This document shows, one piece after another, positions 33,400-40,852 of a stretch of DNA of 40,852 bases. Under the pieces are notes generated by a model. It searched no databases, was not told where the DNA came from, and was given only the letters and a program-made list of their open reading frames with translations. Each line of letters starts with the position of its first letter. Positions within the stretch are counted from its first letter, which is position 1. This stretch comes from Chryseobacterium gleum (GTDB lineage: Bacteria; Bacteroidota; Bacteroidia; Flavobacteriales_D; Sanyastnellaceae). Where the stretch lies: assembly GCA_945862415.1 (NCBI GenBank), contig CAMAYP010000007.1:1-40852 (forward strand). Direction: 5' to 3'. The translations under genes were made by a program, and so were the position numbers.

Positions 33400-34821
33400 T
33401 TCCGATCGGTCGTACAGATCGATCGATACGAGTATGGCAATAAATCCCCAAAATGGTATGGACGCTTTATCGGTGTCGAGATAGTTGTTGAGCACACCGT
33501 GTATGAAGTAGGTCATCAATCCGAGATAGGCCGCAGCCACAAGTCGTTTGATGTCTTCATCTTCCAGCGAATAAAAAAGCCGGAATGCCAATGCACTCAC
33601 TACATACAATAATGCGAATACCCAAATAGCTCCCAGCACACCTTGCTCGCAGAGAGGCCCTAAGTACTCGCTGTGGGCATTACCGCCATTGCCTTGATTG
33701 GTGCTTATGATGGTGCGGTCTTTTGAGCGCTGAAAGGGTGCGTAAACAAATTGATACGTGCCGGGGCCCCATCCTACAATGGGTCGCGCCTTGAAAAGTT
33801 CGATTGCACAATTCCACCGGTTCAAACGTTCCAGGTTACTGGCGTCGGAAGAAACGTTGGAAATGGAACTTACGTGTTCGTCAAGATTGTCGCTGCTTTC
33901 CTGTTTGTTTTGTTGCAGGCTCATTACGATGTCATCCCAGCCAATCAATAAGATGCCTGCTGCCAATGTGGCTCCCATCATGAGATGCCGCAATTGAATG
34001 CGAAGGAGCATTACAGCTAGAATAGCTGCTGCACCGAGTATGGAAATCCAGGCCGCACGCGTGTACGACAAAACCAATCCTGTCAAAAGAATTATGAACC
34101 CGATGGTGAGGAGCACACGCATCAATACGTTCATGTTGCGCTGCATGAGCAAGGCAATAACAATCGGAAAGTACATCGCTAAAACCGCCCCATAGCTCGT
34201 GTGATCTTTGAAAAGCGGTTCCATCACCCAATGAGCAGAGTCCTTGTCGAATCCGAATTGAGCATGGCGTGTAACGGTGTAAATGATAACGCAGGTTAAA
34301 GAGAAGAAGTAGAGCAGCAAATAGGATTTCATCATTGCGCGTTTGCGGAAGATATGTGCAGCGATGAAGTAGAATGAAACGATGAACCACAGCCGGGTAA
34401 TGAGAAATTTGAGGCTAACAATGGGGTATTCACTCGTTATACAGGTGATGGCCATCCACCCTAAATAGGCATATATCAAATAGCTGACAGGGTGTTTGAA
34501 GATTGCTTGATCAATGCTTTTTCCCGAAAGCAGTTTGAACATGAAGAGTATGAGAACTCCAAAGAGCAGTGGTTCTGTGGGCAGGTACATGCCTACGCCT
34601 CCAATTTCGAGATCTTCCAGATTAATGCTGAAAGGAGTACAAAACGCAATGAAGAGAATGAGATAATCCAGTTTGAAAAACGCGGCCCAAAGCACTGTAA
34701 GAGCAGCAGGTACGAGCAATACTGCGTAATACTCCATGTAAATGCCAACCGCCATGATTGCAATGAAGCAGGCGGATAGCAGATAGAGTGTTCTTTCGGA
34801 AATGGATGATGCGTTCGTCAT
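33379..34821 (-). CDS. O-antigen ligase / polymerase family membrane protein
   Basis: 480 residues from ATG 34819-34821, 4 nt after the wzz-like gene. An upstream alternative start would overlap that gene by about 70 nt. It has about 10-12 membrane helices. The Wzy_C/WaaL region shows LSYTRAAWISILGA, a large loop with RWNCAIELFKARPIVGWGPG, and NAHSEYLGPLCEQGVLG with the conserved His of the family. It joins or polymerises polysaccharide on the periplasmic side of the inner membrane. Ligase versus polymerase cannot be told apart by sequence alone. It is the last gene of the sprA-flippase-wzz-ligase run and overlaps pabB tail to tail by 21 nt. Confidence 0.85.
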   Translation of the reverse strand: MTNASSISERTLYLLSACFIAIMAVGIYMEYYAVLLVPAALTVLWAAFFKLDYLILFIAFCTPFSINLEDLEIGGVGMYLPTEPLLFGVLILFMFKLLSGKSIDQAIFKHPVSYLIYAYLGWMAITCITSEYPIVSLKFLITRLWFIVSFYFIAAHIFRKRAMMKSYLLLYFFSLTCVIIYTVTRHAQFGFDKDSAHWVMEPLFKDHTSYGAVLAMYFPIVIALLMQRNMNVLMRVLLTIGFIILLTGLVLSYTRAAWISILGAAAILAVMLLRIQLRHLMMGATLAAGILLIGWDDIVMSLQQNKQESSDNLDEHVSSISNVSSDASNLERLNRWNCAIELFKARPIVGWGPGTYQFVYAPFQRSKDRTIISTNQGNGGNAHSEYLGPLCEQGVLGAIWVFALLYVVSALAFRLFYSLEDEDIKRLVAAAYLGLMTYFIHGVLNNYLDTDKASIPFWGFIAILVSIDLYDRSESTAQRS

Positions 34822-34825
34822 GCAA

Positions 34826-35851
34826 TCAAATTCTGCCTTGTGAACGCAGTCGTTTGAAATTGTCGAGCACGAGCAAAATGATAAACGTGAATACAAAGGC
34901 CGACAATGTGCTCATAGCCACAATTAACCAACGTATTGGAAACGATTTTTTGTCGGCAGCACTGGCATAATCGACTACACGCATAACGGGGATATTGCTT
35001 TCTACGTCGATTTTCATTAGGTCATATCGCTTACGAAGCACGTTCATTTTTTCATAGGCTTCTTTCAGGTTTGTTTCGAGGTTCACATATGTGGTTCCGT
35101 ACTTCGAAAGAAAATCCATTTGTTGTTTCAGTTGCAAAGCTCGGTCAGGGTGACCTCCTGCGATGGCTGTTCCGTACATTTCAGTGAGAGCGGCAATTTG
35201 ATCGAGGTAGCTGTATACGCCCATTTGCTGCAGCACTTTCATGGAGTCTTCCATTGTTTTTACTTCATTCAAAACGCTTTGCAATGAAGACTCGGCATAC
35301 TTATATGCAGTCATTGCTCGCTCGCTTCGCATGCGGTTCGCAACCGAGTCGGCAAACAGAGCGATGTCGTTTGCCATATCACGTGCGCGCTCGGGTTTTT
35401 CATCGAGCACGGCAACCTCTACCGATCCGAATTTCGTAAGTTGTGCTGAAACGTTGCTTTGATACTCCTTTGCGATGAGCGTATTCGCTCCGCGTTGTTC
35501 GCGCTTGATGTCGTAAACATCCCAAAGTGTGTACTTGTCAATAATCTTATTGCGGACCTGATCCGAGTTGATGATTTGCAACAAACGCTCAGCATCTTCC
35601 TCTTCTCCAAAGGTGAGTAAATCTTCCTTTTGAACATCTTCCAGGAGTTGTGCACCAAATGAATGTTGCTGCTCCGCATAGAGAACAACAGTGCTTTTGT
35701 ATCGCTCTTTCAGTATTAAACTAACTGCTGCCGACACGATAGCAGCGGCAAGGGATATGATGAGAATAGGCTTTCTCCACGAATAGAGGAGAATGAACAG
35801 GTTCGATGAATCGAGCGATATCGTTTTACTGTCTTGTTTAATGTCGGTCAT
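34826..35851 (-). CDS. Wzz-type polysaccharide chain-length determinant protein
   Basis: 341 residues. Two transmembrane helices, near the N-terminus (about 27-47) and C-terminus (about 306-330), flank a periplasmic domain that becomes coiled-coil in its second half (about 190-290). A Pro-containing stretch (SFPIRWLIVAM) leads into the last helix. This is the PCP1/Wzz topology. There is no C-terminal tyrosine-kinase domain. It presumably sets the length of the polysaccharide made by neighbouring gene products. It lies 44 nt after the flippase and 4 nt before the ligase. Confidence 0.85.
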   Translation of the reverse strand: MTDIKQDSKTISLDSSNLFILLYSWRKPILIISLAAAIVSAAVSLILKERYKSTVVLYAEQQHSFGAQLLEDVQKEDLLTFGEEEDAERLLQIINSDQVRNKIIDKYTLWDVYDIKREQRGANTLIAKEYQSNVSAQLTKFGSVEVAVLDEKPERARDMANDIALFADSVANRMRSERAMTAYKYAESSLQSVLNEVKTMEDSMKVLQQMGVYSYLDQIAALTEMYGTAIAGGHPDRALQLKQQMDFLSKYGTTYVNLETNLKEAYEKMNVLRKRYDLMKIDVESNIPVMRVVDYASAADKKSFPIRWLIVAMSTLSAFVFTFIILLVLDNFKRLRSQGRI

Positions 35852-35871
35852 GGTATTCGATTGAATGGTAT

Positions 35872-35879
35872 CAAAGGTA
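35872..35879 (-). promoter_or_regulatory. Possible -7 box upstream of the wzz-like gene
   Basis: The minus strand reads TACCTTTG, an exact TAnnTTTG match in the 44-nt gap after the flippase gene. No TTTG lies at the expected upstream distance. It could be a weak internal promoter. Confidence 0.3.
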
Positions 35880-35895
35880 AAGGTGTCTGGTTGTT

Positions 35896-37356
35896 TTAGG
35901 AATCCCTGCGAGACTCGAGTGGTGTTGGCCCAATCAGCTTCTTTATGTCTCGGGCGGGAATCATCTTTAAAAGGACGCCGAAGCCAATGGCTAGACTCGT
36001 TATGACGAGGGCGCTGAACATGATGGGGGAGTTGCTGTCCACGAATAAATACGCTCCGGCAAAGACCGCGGCGGTGAATACCAAGCTGCGAACAGCAAGA
36101 TCAACCGTCCAAACCTTGTAGAGCTTATGTGTCATGATTGCCTGCACCAGAAATACGAAGCCCTGCGTTAATAGGGCCGCTTGAGCCGCTCCAGCCGATC
36201 CTTTGCCCGGAATGTAAGCTATGTTAATTGCGATGTTGATACAAAGCGCAACGAATGACAGCGCTATAAGTTGTTTCATTTTACCGCCTGCGGTAAGCAG
36301 TGTTCCGGTGGTATACTGGAGTGAGAATAGCGCTGCAGCAGCCATTGTAAAGGGCAATACACGTGCGGCTTCAGCAACATGATTTGTATAGAGCATCGCC
36401 AGAATCTGTTGTGATTGAAATAGGCACAATGCGCAAACCCAAGCGCATCCTGTAATCAACAGTCGAAATGCTATGCTGAAAAGCTCTGCTGTGTTTTCAT
36501 GGTTCGCAAGGAGTCGCGAGAACATAGGTAACAGTAAAACGGCAAATAGGTATGCAATCATGGAGAGCATATCGCCTAGTCGAAACGCCATAGCGTAAAT
36601 ACCGGCCTCAAAGCTTCCGCCCATGCGCTCCAGCAACACACCGTCGATGCGGCCGCTGATCATGGAGAAAAGGATGAGCGCCGCAAACGGAAGGCTCGAT
36701 ACGAGAATAGATTGCGACGCAAGAGGTTTGCTGCGAGGTTCGTTTTTTTTAATGCGCCAAACGAGAGTCGCTGCTACTGCGAGGGTAACGCCGTAGGCAA
36801 CGGTTTGGCTGTAAATAAGCATTTCAATCGGGAATAATGCGTCAGCGGAAATGGTGAGAAGGGCGACTCCCAAAATTGCGATGAGCAATAATCGATCGAG
36901 TATAGAAACAAGTCGGTCATATCCGAATGCATGCATGCCACTCAGATAGGAACGTAGAAAAAGAACGCCCGTAGAAAGCACCTGATTGAACGCTAAAACG
37001 AGTAGGAGGAAGGTGGTTTTTTCGTCGTAACGAAGCAGAAACGCCAACCCGAAGCAAACAACTAAATAGATTACGCCAAGAATAATTCGGATGCGCAAAA
37101 GTTGTTTTAATTCGGATTCGTGAATGAGAGCTTCGCGCGCTACATGTCGGTTATTCCAGTTTGTAATACCTAAGTCGGGCAGTATGTTCAGAATGTAAGA
37201 GATGTTTAACAGTGCAAAGTAAATCCCGAACACTTCGGGCCCCATACGCTCTTGCACTTGGGCCTCAATGACAAGCAGATAGAACGGCTTAATGAGCAGA
37301 TTGATTCCGATGAGCAGCAGAAGATTCGAAAGGAAGGACTTACGCAATGCACCCAT
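35896..37356 (-). CDS. Wzx-type polysaccharide flippase (MOP superfamily)
   Basis: 486 residues with about 12-14 hydrophobic helices. The N-terminal stretch LLLLIGINLLIKPFYLLVIEAQVQ and the following GIYFALLNISYILNILPDLGITNWNNR are typical of the RfbX/PST branch of oligosaccharide flippases. It moves lipid-linked repeat units to the periplasmic face of the inner membrane. It starts 24 nt after the sprA stop on the same strand, and a wzz-like gene follows. The transported glycan is unknown. Confidence 0.87.
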   Translation of the reverse strand: MGALRKSFLSNLLLLIGINLLIKPFYLLVIEAQVQERMGPEVFGIYFALLNISYILNILPDLGITNWNNRHVAREALIHESELKQLLRIRIILGVIYLVVCFGLAFLLRYDEKTTFLLLVLAFNQVLSTGVLFLRSYLSGMHAFGYDRLVSILDRLLLIAILGVALLTISADALFPIEMLIYSQTVAYGVTLAVAATLVWRIKKNEPRSKPLASQSILVSSLPFAALILFSMISGRIDGVLLERMGGSFEAGIYAMAFRLGDMLSMIAYLFAVLLLPMFSRLLANHENTAELFSIAFRLLITGCAWVCALCLFQSQQILAMLYTNHVAEAARVLPFTMAAAALFSLQYTTGTLLTAGGKMKQLIALSFVALCINIAINIAYIPGKGSAGAAQAALLTQGFVFLVQAIMTHKLYKVWTVDLAVRSLVFTAAVFAGAYLFVDSNSPIMFSALVITSLAIGFGVLLKMIPARDIKKLIGPTPLESRRDS

Positions 37357-37380
37357 GGTTTATTCGCGTGTAATTTGTGT

Positions 37381-40300
37381 CTAGCTGTTGAGGCTGAAAC
37401 GCAATGAAATACCGGTGGAGATATTCGAGGTTGGAAATGAGGTCGAGATTTTTGGCTTGTTGAGTTGGTGGTCGTAGAAGAAGCGAATGGTTAGCTTGTC
37501 GCTTACCGCCATATCTGCGCTCGTCTTCAAGCTATACAAACGTTGTCCGGCAGTTGGCTGGCTGTTTTGTTCCACCATTTTGCGAATAAGTGTCACGTTG
37601 TCGCGTACGGTAAGGTCGGCTCGCAGATTGAGCGATGTATTCGCAAGCATCTTGATGGGAAGCTTGCTTTTTTTCTTGCGGAACGGATTGGGAACTTCGT
37701 TGATTTTATAGCCTAAGCCAAGCGTCAACGAGTTGCTCTTAGTTTCGGTTATTTGATAGTTGGTGAGTCCGAGGGCGAGTGTTCTGTCTTTCTTGTACTC
37801 CACTTTGAGTTGTGGCTCGTTGGTTTTCTCTTTGTTCTTCTTCTTCTTAGTCTTCAAGGTCATGTCGAGCGAGAGTGGAGTTATTTGCTCCGATATATTG
37901 ACGCTGTTTATTTGCTTCCGTGTGATGTAGTTCGGGAAGTCACTTTGATCGACGGTAGTAGGCAAGCCTTCTTCGTTTGGCGTGAAATTCAAATTGCTCA
38001 CATAGCTAGTTGTGTAGGTTGAGCGATAGCTGTGCTTCAAGTTGAATTGTTTGAAGTATTTCTTGATGGCAGGAATCTTAGAGAGACCGTCGTATGTAAC
38101 GCTCCAGTTGGGCATTACTTTCGGTTTAAACGGATTGGACGACACTTCATTTACATCTTGGCCGGTGTATGCCGCAAGAAATGCAGGTATCACAACATCT
38201 TGCGACGTCGGGCCCCAGCCACTGTAGTATCCGTTGGCTTCCGGAGAGCCCTGCTGGTAGCTTTCGGAGTTTAGTCTTTCCGAGAAGACGAGACGGTTGT
38301 TGAGGAATGCTTCGAATGCCGCGTTTTGATATTCGTTCTTTTCGTCGTCGCGGAGGAAAGCCGTAGGCCATGTTATAATGGAAGCACTTACATTGCCCGT
38401 TTCCATGGGTGAATCGAACACGTACTCACCGGTTTGATCATCCAAGCGGAAGAAGCTTGTGAGGTTTCGACCTTCCGTGCGGTTTGCTGTCAGTTCAATC
38501 TTGAAACTCTTGACGGGTTCTAGATTGATTTTGTAGTTCCAGGTTTCGGAATAGGTTTCGTTGTATTGTGTGTTGAGCGATGGCAATTGCACGAGCCAAC
38601 CATTGGCTGCAGCGTTGAGTGCAAAGTTTTCGCCGGTTGGGTTGCCCCAGATGTCGGTATTCTGCTGGCCTGCGAGGAAGGGAACGCCAGGAGCATTGAA
38701 GCTTTCGTCCATACCCAAAATTTTCGAGGTTTGCGCATAACCGGGAAGCAGCATGCCTTCGTTGCGTGTGTATGTTCCGTTTACGCTGCGCACCATCATC
38801 AGGAAGCGAAGCGCAACATGGCTTGGATTAATAGGATCGCGCTTTTCTTCTTTTTCCTTTTCATCCTTACCAAATCCATCTTTTTTCGTGGGATCTTCTT
38901 TCTCGTTTTTCTTTTTATCGTCCTTCGGTTTTTTGCCTGTATTGATGTCTTTCAGCAAAGGCACCTTGTTGTAGAGTGTTTCCAAATTACCCTGCACATT
39001 TAGTTGCACTTGACGTGTGTTTTGAATGGTGTTGCCCAATGAATCTTGAGAGAACGGCGCACGGTCCCAACGATATGTGGCGGCATAGCGCGCATCGCTG
39101 CTGATGAAATCTATAAGTGGGAACTTATCGAATGGCAGTTTATAGGTCACATTTACATTGTGATTGTAGGTGGTGTTGTTACCGCCCGCCTGAATATTGC
39201 TCCACACGGTGTCTTTGTATGCGTCAAACCACTCTGTGTTTTCTTTGTCAATCACACCGCGTGGCTCTCCTACCAATGCCATAGTGTTCGCAGCGAAATC
39301 AAATTTCAAGCTCTTGGTTAAGTCGTATTTGAACGTGTAGGCACGCGACCAATTCCAAGTCTTCTGCACTTGCGTTGTGAGCAGTATGTCGCTGTATACG
39401 CCTGTAAGTTCGAGTGTATTGTTGCGTATGCGACTGGTTTCGTAGCCGCGATTCATTTCGGTGCGGAATCCTATTTGCTTGTAGCTCGGATAGAAGTTGA
39501 AGTCTTTTATCCACTTCAAGTATTTGGACGTTTTGATTACCGGCAGTTTTTCAAAAGGTTTGATTTCCTTCGGCTTATTGGTGAAGGAATAATCGAATGC
39601 TCCGAGGTAGGTTTTATGAAGTCGCCAGTCGATGTTGATGTCGCGCTTGTATTCCTCGTTATAGGAATAGGTAACCGAGAAGTTTTTGATATTGTAGAAG
39701 CGATCCTTTCCTCCTCCGCCACCAGCTGGTGCAGCAGGTGGGGGTGCAGCTCCGGCCGCAGGGGGTGTTTTCCCGGCGTCGGCAGAGGCCCCTCCTTTCT
39801 TGGGCGAAATGCGCACATTGGTGAAATTGATACTGCGGCGCTTCACATAGTCTTGTGATTTCTTTTTGATGTCTTGATTGACATTGGGCAGGTCACCCAT
39901 TTCCAAATCGGGCTGCAGAGGACTAAATCGCGGCGTGTTGACTGTTTCAGAATAGCCTACATACATCGGCAAGGCGACGCCCCATTTTTCAGGGAAGAAT
40001 TTACCGAGTTGTAAGGTAGAATTGGCGTCAATACCAACGACGGTTTTTTGCTGACGTTCTTGAACAGTTTGCTCGAGGGTACCCCATCCCGGTGTCGACA
40101 TATTTCCGGCCACAGCCAGTGTTCCGAAGTCTGCTAATGTTGCATTCAAACGCGCAACTGCGGCCCAACCTCCGGTTTCATCAAACTCCGAAAGTCGCAA
40201 TTCGTTCACCCATATCACTGCGCATTTTGCTTTGCCATCGTCGTTGGACGCAAACACATTTCCCAGTTTCGCCGGGTTGCGCACCCCGATCATCAGTATG

Positions 40301-40852
40301 GTCACGTTGGCGATATTCGGATTTCCTTTTACGGTGATTTTCGCATCGCCCACCCGCGAAGTATATTCGCTCGTGATAGGAGTGCCGGGCGGTCGATTCG
40401 CTTTGAGATTCTGAAGGTCTTTAATGAAAATGTCGAAATTGTTTTCTTCCGGCCAAATAGCTTCATCATCGCTCGTGTACCAGGGGGTCGCCTTCATCGG
40501 AATTTCATACTCGTAGTAGTTGTCGTTGAAATCGGAGCCTAAGCGCACGAATACTGTAAGGTCTTTGTCTTTTAACTCGCTTTCAATGCCAAGTGCTTCA
40601 GCATGCGAGAACATACGCAATCGCTTGTACTGGCGTAAATCGAAATTTACTGTACGGTAAGCCGCGCGTGAGTCGCCGTCTTCGAGGTTGCAAATCTGAT
40701 AGGAAAGCGATTGCTCATTGAGGCTGCGTAAGTTGGCGCTTGCAACGTCTTGCTCACGAATGATGCCGGGAGGAACGACGTAAGGCACAGGCTCGCGATT
40801 TCCATTTTCTTCGATGTTAACGGCAGCGATATTGAAAATGGTTGGCGGTGGA
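37381..40852 (-). CDS. sprA: Gliding motility / T9SS outer-membrane translocon SprA (C-terminal part, runs off right edge)
   Basis: About 1156 residues are visible; the frame is open to base 40851 and the N-terminal half lies outside the window. The match to SprA (Sov) is strong: PVPYVVPPGIIREQD near the left of the visible protein, VWVNELRLSEFDETGGWAA, and a very long series of amphipathic beta strands ending in a C-terminal strand GISLRFSLNS. SprA forms the large outer-membrane barrel through which T9SS cargo passes and is usually about 2300-2500 residues long. Two low-complexity inserts stand out: a Pro/Ala/Gly-rich stretch at about 39700-39800 and a Lys/Asp/Glu-rich stretch at about 38840-38940. 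A GTG at 40788 is internal, not a start. Confidence 0.93.
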   Translation of the reverse strand, partial: PPPTIFNIAAVNIEENGNREPVPYVVPPGIIREQDVASANLRSLNEQSLSYQICNLEDGDSRAAYRTVNFDLRQYKRLRMFSHAEALGIESELKDKDLTVFVRLGSDFNDNYYEYEIPMKATPWYTSDDEAIWPEENNFDIFIKDLQNLKANRPPGTPITSEYTSRVGDAKITVKGNPNIANVTILMIGVRNPAKLGNVFASNDDGKAKCAVIWVNELRLSEFDETGGWAAVARLNATLADFGTLAVAGNMSTPGWGTLEQTVQERQQKTVVGIDANSTLQLGKFFPEKWGVALPMYVGYSETVNTPRFSPLQPDLEMGDLPNVNQDIKKKSQDYVKRRSINFTNVRISPKKGGASADAGKTPPAAGAAPPPAAPAGGGGGKDRFYNIKNFSVTYSYNEEYKRDINIDWRLHKTYLGAFDYSFTNKPKEIKPFEKLPVIKTSKYLKWIKDFNFYPSYKQIGFRTEMNRGYETSRIRNNTLELTGVYSDILLTTQVQKTWNWSRAYTFKYDLTKSLKFDFAANTMALVGEPRGVIDKENTEWFDAYKDTVWSNIQAGGNNTTYNHNVNVTYKLPFDKFPLIDFISSDARYAATYRWDRAPFSQDSLGNTIQNTRQVQLNVQGNLETLYNKVPLLKDINTGKKPKDDKKKNEKEDPTKKDGFGKDEKEKEEKRDPINPSHVALRFLMMVRSVNGTYTRNEGMLLPGYAQTSKILGMDESFNAPGVPFLAGQQNTDIWGNPTGENFALNAAANGWLVQLPSLNTQYNETYSETWNYKINLEPVKSFKIELTANRTEGRNLTSFFRLDDQTGEYVFDSPMETGNVSASIITWPTAFLRDDEKNEYQNAAFEAFLNNRLVFSERLNSESYQQGSPEANGYYSGWGPTSQDVVIPAFLAAYTGQDVNEVSSNPFKPKVMPNWSVTYDGLSKIPAIKKYFKQFNLKHSYRSTYTTSYVSNLNFTPNEEGLPTTVDQSDFPNYITRKQINSVNISEQITPLSLDMTLKTKKKKNKEKTNEPQLKVEYKKDRTLALGLTNYQITETKSNSLTLGLGYKINEVPNPFRKKKSKLPIKMLANTSLNLRADLTVRDNVTLIRKMVEQNSQPTAGQRLYSLKTSADMAVSDKLTIRFFYDHQLNKPKISTSFPTSNISTGISLRFSLNS

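Overview
The window is chromosomal DNA from a member of the Bacteroidota, most likely Flavobacteriales or a close relative. Three things point there: gliding/type IX secretion genes (sprA, gldH), secreted proteins with T9SS C-terminal sorting domains, and promoters of the Bacteroidota type (TTTG, about 19 nt, TAnnTTTG). No species can be named from the sequence. No tRNA, rRNA, insertion sequence, prophage or CRISPR array was seen.

Layout: (1) 1-3870, minus strand: two neighbouring paralogous secreted glycine-rich proteins. The first runs off the left edge. (2) 4071-5957, plus strand: a membrane-anchored TPR/coiled-coil protein with a LuxR-like C-terminal helix-turn-helix, behind a near-perfect promoter. 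(3) 5958-6086: a hairpin built from degenerate 8-bp repeats between convergent genes. (4) 6085-19904, minus strand: a complete 14-gene nuoA-N operon for respiratory complex I. It has a short NuoG and an extra outer-membrane-protein gene between nuoF and nuoG. (5) 20016-24076, minus strand: gldH, ricT (PSP1 family), holB and recO, leading towards the nuo operon. (6) 24077-24515: a non-coding gap with two terminator-like hairpins and possibly a small RNA. (7) 24516-28699, plus strand: a 1260-aa multidomain secreted protein and a small DUF3592-like membrane protein. (8) 28700-33399: mfd (minus) and pabB (plus), divergent. (9) 33379-40852, minus strand: the 3' part of sprA followed closely by a Wzx-type flippase, a Wzz-type chain-length protein and an O-antigen ligase/polymerase family protein.

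How the parts may work together: SprA is the outer-membrane translocon of the type IX secretion system and GldH belongs to the same gliding/secretion machinery. The multidomain proteins at 1852-3870 and 24516-28298 (and probably the one at 1-1721) look like its cargo. The polysaccharide genes directly behind sprA are of the kinds that build long-chain surface polysaccharide, and in some Bacteroidota T9SS cargo is anchored to such polysaccharide. A functional link is inference from gene order. The nuo, recO/holB and mfd genes are ordinary housekeeping genes.

The window is mostly conventional core genome. The most unusual items are the octamer-repeat hairpin, the outer-membrane-protein gene inside the nuo operon (in frame with nuoF, TTG start), the paired ALK-like glycine-rich secreted proteins, the sprA-polysaccharide cluster, and the possible small RNA near 24235-24345.
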